Below, in pieces: positions 1 through 9,112 of a stretch of DNA of 64,000 nt. The notes beneath the pieces were generated by a model. That model ran no database searches and was not told the DNA's origin. It saw only the letters and a program-made list of their open reading frames with translations. Each line of letters begins with the position of its first letter. Positions within the stretch are counted from its first letter, which is position 1. The stretch spans positions 119,860 through 183,859 of the forward strand of contig NZ_JAEMRO010000002.1 in assembly GCF_016463295.1 (NCBI RefSeq). The letters run 5' to 3'. The translations under genes and the position numbers were made by a program. The stretch is from Brevundimonas sp. GTDB taxonomy: Bacteria > Pseudomonadota > Alphaproteobacteria > Caulobacterales > Caulobacteraceae.

Positions 1-1
1 T

Positions 2-433
2 GCGATCACCGAGACCGGCGCGACCGTGGCCTTCGATGCGATCGGGGGCGGATCGCTTGGCAGCGATATCATGCGAGCCATGGAACGGTCCGCCGCCCAG
101 CGCATGACCGACTACAGCCCCTACGGCTCCACCACCTTCAAGCAACTCTATATCTACGGAGCGCTCGATCTCTCTCCCACGACCCTGGACCGTCTGTCGT
201 TCGGTTTCCAGTGGAGTGTGTCGGGCTGGCTTTTGACACCCTTCCTTCAGAAAGCCGGTCCAGAGACGGTGGCCCGACTCAGAAAACGTGTATTCGACGA
301 GCTGACCACCACCTTTGCCACGCACTACACGCGCATGATCGGCTTGGCTGAAGCGCTCGATCCGGCAGTCTTGAAGGCGTACGAGCGCAAGGCGACCGGC
401 GAAAAGTTCTTGATCGATCCAACCCTCGGCTAA
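2..433 (+). CDS. zinc-binding alcohol dehydrogenase family protein, C-terminal part (truncated by window start)
   Basis: Open frame from window edge; AFDAIGGGSLGSDI Rossmann-like segment and C-terminal MDR-like sequence. Confidence 0.6.
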   Translation, partial: AITETGATVAFDAIGGGSLGSDIMRAMERSAAQRMTDYSPYGSTTFKQLYIYGALDLSPTTLDRLSFGFQWSVSGWLLTPFLQKAGPETVARLRKRVFDELTTTFATHYTRMIGLAEALDPAVLKAYERKATGEKFLIDPTLG

Positions 434-487
434 GGCCGGCGCGAGGCCGATTGCAGGGCGGCGAGCGCCCTAACCGGCCGTGCCCTT

Positions 488-575
488 TTCGGGAATGGCG
501 GTCAGGCGAGACAAGAGTCCAGCATCTGTTGTTGAGCTGAAAGCTAATGTCTATTTTCGACCCAAAACGGACCTC
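488..575. repeat. GTCCGC...GCGGAC family repeat, long form
   Basis: GGGAATGGCGGTCAGGCGAGACAAGAGTC...AAGCTAATGTCTATTTTCGACCCAAAACGGAC. Confidence 0.6.
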
Positions 576-593
576 TGCCGAAGCAATATTCAT

Positions 594-1289
594 CTAGACA
601 GATCCGTCGTCGTCCGAAGCCTTATCTCCATCCGACTCGAGGATGTTAGCTCGCCGCCTGGGCCACATCGCGATCAACCCAATCAAAATGACGCTGACCG
701 CTAGAAAACCATAAGCGACCAGTGTGGGCCATGGGACTGCACGATATCCGAGACTCTCGGCGAACGTCTTTGGCGGCAGCTCAAGCGGTTCCGACTGTAA
801 TCCAAACAATGCGCGGATCGCGTTCGCTTTCTCGCTTCCGCGGCGAAAGACCAAGGCTCCAGAACAGATGCCGCTGACGACGGAATAGGCGCTGGCGTCC
901 GGCAATCGCGATGCTTCATTAATCCGCAACGCCATCAGATAGGCCCCACGCATTTCCTCAGGCGGGCCGTTGTTTAAGCCGTTGTGCCAGTCGGCGGTGA
1001 CCGTCGTCGGCACGGACCCGGCAAGCGTTTCTGCGACCCGCAAAGTTACCAGCGCGGGTGCGTCGCGCCCTTCATTGCCGTCTTTTCCCAGCAAGCGCTG
1101 CCAAACGCGAGCAGGGAAGGGGCGCTCAACACGCTGCACCGATTTGAAGTCAACGACATACCCGATCACCACGGCATCCGACTCGAGCGTCTCTTCTATG
1201 GGAGTGTCGATATGCATTGGGCAGGCGCAGGCGGGCTGAGCTGCAACCATGAGCGCTGCCGTCGTGACTGCTACGGCCAAATACTTCAT
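594..1289 (-). CDS. hypothetical secreted protein with C-terminal TM segment
   Basis: ORF with signal peptide MKYLAVAVTTAALMVAAQPACA and TM near the C-terminus. Confidence 0.6.
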   Translation of the reverse strand: MKYLAVAVTTAALMVAAQPACACPMHIDTPIEETLESDAVVIGYVVDFKSVQRVERPFPARVWQRLLGKDGNEGRDAPALVTLRVAETLAGSVPTTVTADWHNGLNNGPPEEMRGAYLMALRINEASRLPDASAYSVVSGICSGALVFRRGSEKANAIRALFGLQSEPLELPPKTFAESLGYRAVPWPTLVAYGFLAVSVILIGLIAMWPRRRANILESDGDKASDDDGSV

Positions 1290-1473
1290 TGGGCTGCCTC
1301 GAGGATGCTGGGTGGTCGCGGAACTGGCGGCTCAGCCTCGCATGACGCGAGCCCGAAAACAGCAAAGGCGATGAGAGGCACGGTCCAACGCATATCGCTT
1401 TCCTTGCTGGGAGCCGCTACTCCCTACATCGGCTGCCGTTAACGCCAGCTACCCCCTAACCGAAAGGTCCTGG

Positions 1474-1531
1474 GTGTCCGGTCCTGTGCTGGAAGCTGGT
1501 GTCTAAAAACGACCCATTGCGGACTATCCGG
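1474..1531. repeat. GTCCGC...GCGGAC family repeat
   Basis: GTGTCCGGTCCTG...GTCTAAAAACGACCCATTGCGGAC. Confidence 0.6.
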
Positions 1532-1561
1532 TTCGCTACAAAAGTGCTTCACCACTGACGT

Positions 1562-1999
1562 ATGAACCAGACGATGATCCTGATTGCGTGCTCGATTGTG
1601 GCGTTGAGCGGTTGCCAAGCGATAGACCCGCAGCCCTCTGCGCAAGTCGTAACGGTAATCGAAGTGAAGCGCGATCTTGACCGATTGGAAGATGGGCAAG
1701 CCATAGTCATTGAGACTGTGCTGGAGAGAGCTCTCGCCTATCCGGACGCTGAGGTCTCGAACGTTGTCGTCAGCCCGAATGGTCGTTTCGTGTGCGGTTT
1801 GATCCGGGATGGCAAACGACAACCCTATGCCTTTCAGGGCTTCTTCCATGATGGCTCATGGGGAGTCGTAGGCCCTCGTTTGGTGCGAGACGGCAGTTGG
1901 GATGAGCCGGAGAACCTGAGGAGGTCTGCCAGGCATGCAGCGGAGTGCAGCGGTGTCGGCGCCGCTTTGGCGGTCCCGGTCGCCGCATCAGAGAACTGA
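1562..1999 (+). CDS. hypothetical lipoprotein
   Basis: Signal peptide with lipobox-like ALSGC. Confidence 0.6.
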   Translation: MNQTMILIACSIVALSGCQAIDPQPSAQVVTVIEVKRDLDRLEDGQAIVIETVLERALAYPDAEVSNVVVSPNGRFVCGLIRDGKRQPYAFQGFFHDGSWGVVGPRLVRDGSWDEPENLRRSARHAAECSGVGAALAVPVAASEN

Positions 2000-2051
2000 C
2001 GTCTGTTTCACCCACAAGCGACCGTCCGCTTTCGACCCATTGCGGACATTT
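1998..2051. repeat. GTCCGC...GCGGAC family repeat
   Basis: CCGTCCGCTTTCGACCCATTGCGGACATT. Confidence 0.7.
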
Positions 2052-2093
2052 GGCGTGCATGACGGATATGGGAGTGGCTGCTATCGTCGCGTC

Positions 2094-2615
2094 ATGCGCT
2101 TGCCGACATTCACAACTGCTTTGGTCGTTCTTGCGTCCGGCTGCACGGCCAAGGCCCAAGATGCGTCTATACGCTTCGACCGGCTAGTTTCGATCACGGT
2201 TGCCGAAGACCGTCCCCATACGCTCGCCCATGAGATCGTCATCAGGGCGGGAGAGCCGGTCGCGGCTCGCACAGAAGCGCAACTAGAGGGTCGGCTCTGG
2301 ACAGCCACGCGCGTCTCAGAGAGGGGCGTCGAGGAAGTCAGGTCTGATGCCTGCCCCGCGCTTGAGCGTCTCGCCCTGTCCTTCTCTTACCTGCCCGACA
2401 TACCCGTGAGCCCTTTGTCGTCCCGCATCCATGACGACGCTGAACCAATGCCGCCGACACGCAAGGACGGTTTCTCGACCCGCTTGAGGTTCGCGACGCG
2501 GACGGATGACGGTTCTTACGGCACGGTCGAGGTCGCAGGGGGCAACGCCTATGCGCGATGGGGGCACGACGCCGTTTCAACCCTACTTGGCTGCTGGGGG
2601 CCGTTGACACCCTGA
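2094..2615 (+). CDS. hypothetical lipoprotein
   Basis: Internal ATG of the 1935-2615 ORF gives MRLPTFTTALVVLASGC lipoprotein signal. Confidence 0.55.
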   Translation: MRLPTFTTALVVLASGCTAKAQDASIRFDRLVSITVAEDRPHTLAHEIVIRAGEPVAARTEAQLEGRLWTATRVSERGVEEVRSDACPALERLALSFSYLPDIPVSPLSSRIHDDAEPMPPTRKDGFSTRLRFATRTDDGSYGTVEVAGGNAYARWGHDAVSTLLGCWGPLTP

Positions 2616-2627
2616 CGCACCTTGGCT

Positions 2628-2663
2628 GTCGGACGTCCGCTTTCCAACCATAGAGGACACTGG
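2628..2663. repeat. GTCCGC...GCGGAC family repeat, degenerate
   Basis: GACGTCCGCTTTCCAACCATAGAGGACA. Confidence 0.5.
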
Positions 2664-2682
2664 ATAGGTCCGCTTTAGGCGG

Positions 2683-2712
2683 CTCAGTGTAGATCAAGAC
2701 AAAGACACTCAG
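2683..2712 (+). repeat. 30-bp dispersed motif, copy 1
   Basis: CTCAGTGTAGATCAAGACAAAGACACTCAG. Confidence 0.7.
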
Positions 2713-2856
2713 TCACGATCGCCGCTTAAATTTGGCCGTCACTTGTAGCAGAAGGTCAAGCAGCGGATTGTGGTTTGGCAATGGTTTGTTGGCGATCGGC
2801 TGGGTTAACTCGCAACACAGAATTGGGCTTGTCTGAAATCAAATGACCAGCTCAGG

Positions 2857-4245
2857 TCAAAGCTTGTGCTGGTTAGCGAGATCGCGAAGAGCAGTCCGGA
2901 AGCTCTCTTCCATCGTTGGATGGTAAAAGGGCAGCTCGAGCACATCATTCGCCGTCATTTTCAACTGGACCGCCCACGCCAATAGATGAGCGAGATGCTC
3001 CACGTCCGGCCCAAACAGTTCACCGCCGATCAGCGCACCGCTCTTCGCATCAGCATAGACCCTCAACATTCCGGATGGCCTCGCATCAACCCTCGCTCTT
3101 CCGACATCATCACTGCATCCAATGTTCCAGCCCTTCGCTGCCTCTTCGTCCCAACCGGGTCCAACGCTGGCGATATCGGGGTCTGAATAGACCACGGCCA
3201 TAGACGGCATTGGGTCACGTTTCTCTAGCCTTGGCGCGCGAGCAGCATTGCGACCTGCCAGCTCACCCTGAAGCGATGCCTCGTGCAGCACCGGACGGTC
3301 GTCGTTGGCGTCGCCGGCGATGAAGACATTGGATCGCCCGCAACGGAGCGTGGCTGGATCAAAAAGTGGCACGCCTTTTTCATCGCACTTCAAGCCCGCG
3401 ACGTTCAGATCCAGCCCGTCCAGCGCCGGCTTGCGGCCTGCCGCGACGAGCACGTATTCGAAGGTTCTGCGTCGCGACTTACCACCAGCGTCTTTCCAGC
3501 TGACCAGCACATCGCCGTTTGCGTTGCGCTTCGCGACGACCTCTACGCCCAGTTCGATGATCAGCTCGCGCTTCATTTGATCAGATACAGCTTTTGCAAC
3601 GACCGGATCTCTGACCGCGCCGATCGTGTCGCCATCGTCAAACACTGTGAGTTTCACGCCAAGCCGAGCGAAAGCGAGAGCCATTTCAAGACCGAGCGGA
3701 CCGGCTCCGATCACAGCCAGTGAGCGGGGCAGGGTCTTCAGATCGAAGATGGTCTCGTGAGTGACCACCCGTTCTTGGCAAGCCTCGGCCAAATCATTGG
3801 GGACGACCGGGCGTGCACCTGTGGCAATCACGATGGATCGGGCTTCGACAAGCGTGTGCTCGTCGATCGTCAGGGCGTCCGGAGCAGAAAACCGCGCCCA
3901 GCCTCGCTGTTTGTCTGAGTTTGGGATGTCAGCGACTTGTGCAAGGACACCTTTGACGAAGTGATCGCGCTCGCGTTGCACACGAGCCATGACGGCCTTG
4001 CCATCGATCTCGAGTTTGTTGACGCGCACGCCGAATGTGTCTGCAGCTTTGACATCACGCGCTGAGCGCGCAGCTGCCAGCAGAAGCTTCGATGGCATAC
4101 ATCCGTAGCGGGCGCAGGTCGTTCCGCCAGGACTGGCTTCAATCAATAATACCTTCGCGCCGGAAGCCTTTGCTGCGCGGTAAGCTGCCAGACCTGCTGT
4201 ACCTGCCCCAATGATCGCGACGTCGCAGGTCCTGTGCTTAAGCAT
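2857..4245 (-). CDS. pyridine nucleotide-disulfide oxidoreductase (dihydrolipoyl dehydrogenase/mercuric reductase-like)
   Basis: DVAIIGAGTAGLAAYRAA FAD motif, GGTTCARYGCMPSK redox motif, second nucleotide-binding VIGAGPLGLE, FIAGDAN. Confidence 0.9.
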   Translation of the reverse strand: MLKHRTCDVAIIGAGTAGLAAYRAAKASGAKVLLIEASPGGTTCARYGCMPSKLLLAAARSARDVKAADTFGVRVNKLEIDGKAVMARVQRERDHFVKGVLAQVADIPNSDKQRGWARFSAPDALTIDEHTLVEARSIVIATGARPVVPNDLAEACQERVVTHETIFDLKTLPRSLAVIGAGPLGLEMALAFARLGVKLTVFDDGDTIGAVRDPVVAKAVSDQMKRELIIELGVEVVAKRNANGDVLVSWKDAGGKSRRRTFEYVLVAAGRKPALDGLDLNVAGLKCDEKGVPLFDPATLRCGRSNVFIAGDANDDRPVLHEASLQGELAGRNAARAPRLEKRDPMPSMAVVYSDPDIASVGPGWDEEAAKGWNIGCSDDVGRARVDARPSGMLRVYADAKSGALIGGELFGPDVEHLAHLLAWAVQLKMTANDVLELPFYHPTMEESFRTALRDLANQHKL

Positions 4246-4253
4246 TCGGTGTC

Positions 4254-4664
4254 TCAGACCGGTGCCGCGCCGATCTGCTTTAGAATGCCAAGCTCGTCGG
4301 AAGACCCCCAGCGCTCGACCATCTTGCCATTCTCGAAGCGGCCGATCTGCATTCCGCGGATTTCAATGGGTTTGCCGGTGCCAGCAATACCAAGAAAATC
4401 GCCCTGATGGGTTCCAGTCAGCGTATAAGCAAAGGCCACCTTGTCCCCTTCGCTGACCATGGTCTGAGGCTCGACTTTCATGTCGGGGAAGGCCTTCCGC
4501 ATGCCGGCGAAAAAGGTCTTGAACCCGTCAGGACCAGCACCCTGTCCCGGTGCTGGATCGTTGTCGACACAGCTTTCAGCGACGACTTCCGAAAAGGCGT
4601 CTAGGTCGCCGGTGTTGACGATTTCGCCGAAGCGTTTGGTGGCGGCAATGGCGGCGTCGGACAT
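4254..4664 (-). CDS. SnoaL-like ester cyclase family protein
   Basis: GPDGFKTFFAGMRKAFPDMKVEPQTMVSEGDKVAFAYTLTGTHQGDFLGI pattern. Confidence 0.8.
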   Translation of the reverse strand: MSDAAIAATKRFGEIVNTGDLDAFSEVVAESCVDNDPAPGQGAGPDGFKTFFAGMRKAFPDMKVEPQTMVSEGDKVAFAYTLTGTHQGDFLGIAGTGKPIEIRGMQIGRFENGKMVERWGSSDELGILKQIGAAPV

Positions 4665-4774
4665 TGAGATTTCCTGCGTAAAGTTCGACGCGGTAACCTT
4701 CTGATGCGTGATTGGTTGCGGTGAGGTCAGTGTCGACGCTGCACGAGCGCTTGGTCGGAGAAAGCTGCAGCATA

Positions 4775-4804
4775 CTCAGTGTACATCAGCACAAATGCAC
4801 TGAG
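4775..4804 (+). repeat. 30-bp dispersed motif, copy 2
   Basis: CTCAGTGTACATCAGCACAAATGCACTGAG, perfect 7-bp terminal inverted repeat. Confidence 0.75.
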
Positions 4805-4978
4805 ACGGCGGGAGGGGCGGCGGGCGCACTGCGCGAAAGCGCGCCTGACCGTCTTGCCGAAGTAGACGGATTGGCCATGTCTGCTTGCAGTTGGCGTCTT
4901 GTTGAGACGGCGAACCTGCAGCGCCATCTGTCATGCAAACACAGCCTTGCCTCCGCTAATCTGTTAGCCTCCATCCGC

Positions 4979-5932
4979 ATGCCCTCACCGCGCCCGCTTC
5001 CTCCGATCGTCTACCACCCGGCCTACAGTCCCGAGTTCCCGGCGGGTCATCGTTTTCCCATGCAGAAGTATGCGCGACTGGCTGAGGTGCTGGGCGAGGA
5101 GGGTCTGATAGGGCCCGAGGGGCTGCATACCCCCGAGGCCGCGAGTTTCGAGCTGCTCGCCGCGGTGCACGAGCCCGTCTACGTGCGCGAGGTCTTGGAT
5201 CTCACCGTCCCGTCCAAGGTGGAGCGTGTCATCGGCCTGCCGATGACGCGGGGTGTATCAGACCGCTCTAGGATGGAGGTCGGCGGCACGCTGTTGGCAG
5301 CGCAGCTTGCCCTTCGCTATGGCCTCGCCTGCAATACCGCCGGGGGCAGTCACCATGCTGGACCGACTAAGGGCGCTGGCTTCTGCGTCTTTAACGACAT
5401 CGCCGTAGTCTGCCGCGCAATGATCGACGCAGGCGAAATCGAGCAGGTCCTTGTAGTTGACCTCGATGTTCACCAGGGCGACGGAACCGCCTTCATTTTC
5501 GAGGACGAGCCTCGCGTTTTCACCTTCTCAATGCAGGGCGAAAAGAACTATCCCGTTCGGAGGGGCCCAAGCGATCTCGACATCGATTTGCCGGATGGGA
5601 CTGGCGACGAATTGTACATGACCGAGCTGCGGGCGACCCTTCCCGGTCTGCTCGAACGCGTCGCACCAGACCTCGTCTTCTACATCGCTGGCGTCGATCC
5701 TCACGTTAGCGACCGTCTCGGCAGGTTGGCTTTGAGCGACGAAGGGCTTCTCGAGCGCGACAGCTATGTTCTCGAGACCTGCCTGCCTATGGCACCGGTC
5801 GTTGGCGTCACGGGCGGTGGCTATGACCTCGACATCTACAAGTTGGCACGTCGCCATGCCACTCTTCATCGCGCGGCCGCTACTGCATGGCGCAGTGGTT
5901 TAGCTCGCCCGGCAGCCTTAAGCGATGTCTGA
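4979..5932 (+). CDS. histone deacetylase family protein
   Basis: GGSHHAGPTKGAGFCVFNDIAV, LVVDLDVHQGDGTA motifs; start assigned at MPSPRPLPPIVYHP. Confidence 0.9.
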   Translation: MPSPRPLPPIVYHPAYSPEFPAGHRFPMQKYARLAEVLGEEGLIGPEGLHTPEAASFELLAAVHEPVYVREVLDLTVPSKVERVIGLPMTRGVSDRSRMEVGGTLLAAQLALRYGLACNTAGGSHHAGPTKGAGFCVFNDIAVVCRAMIDAGEIEQVLVVDLDVHQGDGTAFIFEDEPRVFTFSMQGEKNYPVRRGPSDLDIDLPDGTGDELYMTELRATLPGLLERVAPDLVFYIAGVDPHVSDRLGRLALSDEGLLERDSYVLETCLPMAPVVGVTGGGYDLDIYKLARRHATLHRAAATAWRSGLARPAALSDV

Positions 5933-6485
5933 ATACCCACCCCTGATCGTCACGGCGGCGCTAGATGAAGGAGCCTTCGCCTGGTTTGAAGACCTGCGTC
6001 AGTCGCACTTCCCGCGCCACCGCAACAAGGTGCCGGCCCATCTGACACTGTTTCATGCACTCCCAGGGCAGCACGAGCGCGACATCGTGCAGACGTTGGA
6101 AAGGGCCTGCCAGAGCCGATGTCCTTTTGCGTTGGATGTCCGCGGCCCTTGGTCAATAGGTCGCGGAGTAGCCTATCGGCTTGGGTCGCCTGGCTTTGAT
6201 GATTTACGGCAAGAACTTGCAGAGGCATTTTCGCCATGGCTGACACGGCAAGACCAGGCTCCGTTTCGGCCGCACATCACTGTGCAGAACAAGGTGGAGC
6301 CCGATGAGGCAAGCGAGTTGCTTGAGCAGCTCCAACTGGAGTTCGAGCCATTCCAAATCGTCGCTGAGGGCTTGCTGCTCTGGCGCTATCTCGACGGGCC
6401 TTGGGGGTTGATCGACCGGTTCGCGTTCGACGCACCTACGAGTATGCAGAACAATACAGCACCAAAACAGGTCACCAGATCGTAG
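5925..6485 (+). CDS. 2'-5' RNA ligase family protein
   Basis: Two HxT/HxT-like motifs, HLTLFHAL and HITVQNKV. Confidence 0.8.
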   Translation: MSEYPPLIVTAALDEGAFAWFEDLRQSHFPRHRNKVPAHLTLFHALPGQHERDIVQTLERACQSRCPFALDVRGPWSIGRGVAYRLGSPGFDDLRQELAEAFSPWLTRQDQAPFRPHITVQNKVEPDEASELLEQLQLEFEPFQIVAEGLLLWRYLDGPWGLIDRFAFDAPTSMQNNTAPKQVTRS

Positions 6486-6506
6486 GCTTTATTGGCCACT
6501 CAGTTG

Positions 6507-6536
6507 CTGAGTGTACATCACGACAAACACACTGAC
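6507..6536 (+). repeat. 30-bp dispersed motif, copy 3
   Basis: CTGAGTGTACATCACGACAAACACACTGAC. Confidence 0.75.
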
Positions 6537-6543
6537 GCGATTT

Positions 6544-7347
6544 ATGCGCGCGCTCGCAGCGATGGTGAGCGTGCTGTGTCTCGCGAGCGTCGCTGCGTGC
6601 GATCAGCTGGCAACGGTCGTGGGGGAGGGGCTCTCGTCATCGCAATCTGAAACTGCCGTTTCGTTTAGAGCGACGGTGGTCGGTGTCAGCGATGGTGACA
6701 CCATCACTGTGCTCGATGCGACCAATCAGCAGCACAAAATCAGATTAGCTGAGATCGACGCACCAGAACGCGGTCAGCCCTGGGGGGATCGCTCGAAGCA
6801 AGCGCTGTCTGCGCTCGTCTTCGGCAAGATGGTGTCGGTGCAGCAAACCGATACCGATCGCTATGGTCGTGTCGTGGCGCGCGTCTTCGGTGATGGCCAA
6901 GACGTCAATCGCGCGATGGTCAAAGACGGACATGCTTGGGCATACCGTCGGTACCTCACGGATCAAACGCTACTCGCAACTGAAGCGCGTGCGCGTGGTG
7001 AGCGCAGTGGTCTGTGGTCGATGAGCGATGCTCAGACCGTGCCGCCCTGGGAATGGCGACAGGGGGTGCGGGTAGCGCAGGCTCAACTCGATCGTAGGGC
7101 GGCGAGTGTAGAACTGCGCGAGCGGTCATCGGCACCACCAGTGCAGTCGCTGCTGTCACCGGCTGAAGAGCCTGCGGATGCGCCATCGCTATCGAGCGGG
7201 TCGTTCACATGTTCGGGCAAACGCTACTGTCGTCAGATGAGCTCGTGCGAAGAAGCGCACTATTATCTGCAGGTGTGTGGTGTCTCTTCACTCGATGGCA
7301 ACAGCGATGGTGAACCGTGTGAGATGCTCTGTGGCACGGCGGGCTGA
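6544..7347 (+). CDS. thermonuclease family lipoprotein with excalibur-like C-terminus
   Basis: VVGVSDGDTITVLD and IRLAEIDAPERGQPWG SNase motifs; lipobox LASVAAC; C-terminal DGNSDGEPCEMLC. ORF caller extended start to a GTG at 6511 within a repeat. Confidence 0.85.
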   Translation: MRALAAMVSVLCLASVAACDQLATVVGEGLSSSQSETAVSFRATVVGVSDGDTITVLDATNQQHKIRLAEIDAPERGQPWGDRSKQALSALVFGKMVSVQQTDTDRYGRVVARVFGDGQDVNRAMVKDGHAWAYRRYLTDQTLLATEARARGERSGLWSMSDAQTVPPWEWRQGVRVAQAQLDRRAASVELRERSSAPPVQSLLSPAEEPADAPSLSSGSFTCSGKRYCRQMSSCEEAHYYLQVCGVSSLDGNSDGEPCEMLCGTAG

Positions 7348-7352
7348 CCGTC

Positions 7353-8339
7353 TCATTCTATCGCGTTGGAGTACTTGCGCTTGTCTCGGCCCCAATGTGG
7401 GATCGGACCGACCGGGATGATGGCTGACGGGTTCAGGTCGAGGTGGCTGGTGAAGTAGTGCTGCTTGATCTGGTCGAAATGCACGGTCTCGGCGATCTCG
7501 GGGATGGCCATCATGCGCTCGAGAAAACGCGACAGACCATCGTAGTCGACGATCCGTCTGACGTTGCATTTGAAGTGTGTGTGATAGACAGCGTCGAAGC
7601 GGATCAGGGTCGTGAACAGGCGGATATCGGCTTCGGTCATAAGATCGCCGAAGAGCCAGTCGGATGAACTCAGTCGTTTATCGAGCGCATCGAGCTGCTC
7701 GAATAGCGGAATGACGGCCTGCTCATACGCTCGCTGCGTGGTCGCGAAACCGGCGCGGTAGACACCGTTGTTGACCGCTTCGTAGACCTGGTCGTTCACT
7801 TCATCGATCTGCGTGGCGAGCACACTTGGATACAGATCAAGCGCGGCGGCTCCCAAGCCATCAAACGCGCGATTGAAGATGCGCATGATCTCTGACGATT
7901 CATTGTTGACGATGCGCTGTTCGACGCGGTCCCAAAGCACCGGCACGGTCACCTTACCAGTGTAGTCAGACCGGCCCTTCGCATAGAGCTGCCAAAGATA
8001 GTCCAGCCCGTTCTCGAGATCGCCGGTTGAACCGTCTTCAACCTTAAACATCCAACCATTCTCACGCATCAAAGGGTGTACGACCGAGATGGGGATGAAC
8101 GGCTCTAGCTTCTTCAGAGCGCGTACGATCAGCGTGCGGTGCGCCCAAGGGCAGGCAAAGCTGACGTAGAGATGGTAACGATCACACTTTGCTGGAAAGG
8201 CGTTCCGACCGTCAGGACCAGGCTCACCATCGGGCGTGATCCAATCCCGAAACCCGCTGTCTTGCCGCTTGAAACTGCCGCCCTTGCTGGCCTCGGTCGC
8301 TTTCCCCGATTGCCACTGTCCGTCGATCATCTGACCCAT
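7353..8339 (-). CDS. glutathione S-transferase family protein (glutathionyl-hydroquinone reductase-like)
   Basis: SFACPWAHRTLIVRALK, NNESSEIMRIFN, DIRLFTTLIRFDAVYHTHFKCN. Confidence 0.9.
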   Translation of the reverse strand: MGQMIDGQWQSGKATEASKGGSFKRQDSGFRDWITPDGEPGPDGRNAFPAKCDRYHLYVSFACPWAHRTLIVRALKKLEPFIPISVVHPLMRENGWMFKVEDGSTGDLENGLDYLWQLYAKGRSDYTGKVTVPVLWDRVEQRIVNNESSEIMRIFNRAFDGLGAAALDLYPSVLATQIDEVNDQVYEAVNNGVYRAGFATTQRAYEQAVIPLFEQLDALDKRLSSSDWLFGDLMTEADIRLFTTLIRFDAVYHTHFKCNVRRIVDYDGLSRFLERMMAIPEIAETVHFDQIKQHYFTSHLDLNPSAIIPVGPIPHWGRDKRKYSNAIE

Positions 8340-8483
8340 GTTACGTCTCTCTTTGCTGCGCGCTGTCCAACGTGTCGAGGGCGTGGATGATCCGCCACTG
8401 TTCGCTTGAACAGGGTGTTCGGACTTCTTCTGTCCGAGGGCAGAAAGTGGTGAACCGATCGAGTGCGGGACGGTTGGCTTGTC

Positions 8484-8891
8484 ATGACCACTTCAACAGT
8501 TCCCTACGCCCTCGCCGTCGATGATGACGTGATCATACGAATGGATGCGCGCGCCATTCTGGAAGAGGCGGGGTTCCGCTGCATGGATGCTGAGAGTGGC
8601 GATGATGCGCTCGAGGTGCTCGAGCAGCATGCATCATCGGTGGTCGTGCTGTTTACAGATGTCGAGATGCCAGGGTCAGTGAATGGCTTTGCGTTGGCTC
8701 GCCATGTCGCAGATCGATGGCCCCACATTGAGATCGTGGTTTCGAGCGGAAATGTTCAGCCGCTAACCGGCGAGATGCCGGCCAAGGCAGCCTTCATAAC
8801 CAAGCCGTTCTCGGCAGAGGTGGTGCATGAGGAACTGCGGCGGCTCCTGCCAGATGGCAAAAAGCCTGACCCGCTGAAGATTGCGGTCTGA
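8484..8891 (+). CDS. response regulator receiver domain protein
   Basis: VDDDVIIRMDARAILEEAGF, LFTDVEMPG, FITKPFS. Confidence 0.85.
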   Translation: MTTSTVPYALAVDDDVIIRMDARAILEEAGFRCMDAESGDDALEVLEQHASSVVVLFTDVEMPGSVNGFALARHVADRWPHIEIVVSSGNVQPLTGEMPAKAAFITKPFSAEVVHEELRRLLPDGKKPDPLKIAV

Positions 8892-8959
8892 ATAGCCCTC
8901 GATCATCAACGACTCATGTCGGTCCGCTCCGAGGCGGAGCTACAAACCCAGATCGTACT

Positions 8960-8989
8960 CTGAGTGTAGATTTAGAAGAATGTGCCCGC
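8960..8989 (+). repeat. 30-bp dispersed motif, degenerate copy 4
   Basis: CTGAGTGTAGATTTAGAAGAATGTGCCCGC. Confidence 0.45.
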
Positions 8990-9112
8990 ATCTGGCAGGC
9001 GCTGTGTGCTGCTGGCGTATCGTCGTCAGACGCGCAGCCGAGACTTCACGGTACGGAACCCCCATAGCGGCTGCGGCTTTTTCTGTCTCATCTCAAAGCC
9101 ACGGAAGTTCTC

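Noticed and set aside
279-593. 104-aa minus-strand ORF, and the similar ORF at 11326-11583
   Set aside because: Both are translations of the dispersed repeat (VRFGSK.../VRYGSK...), not genes
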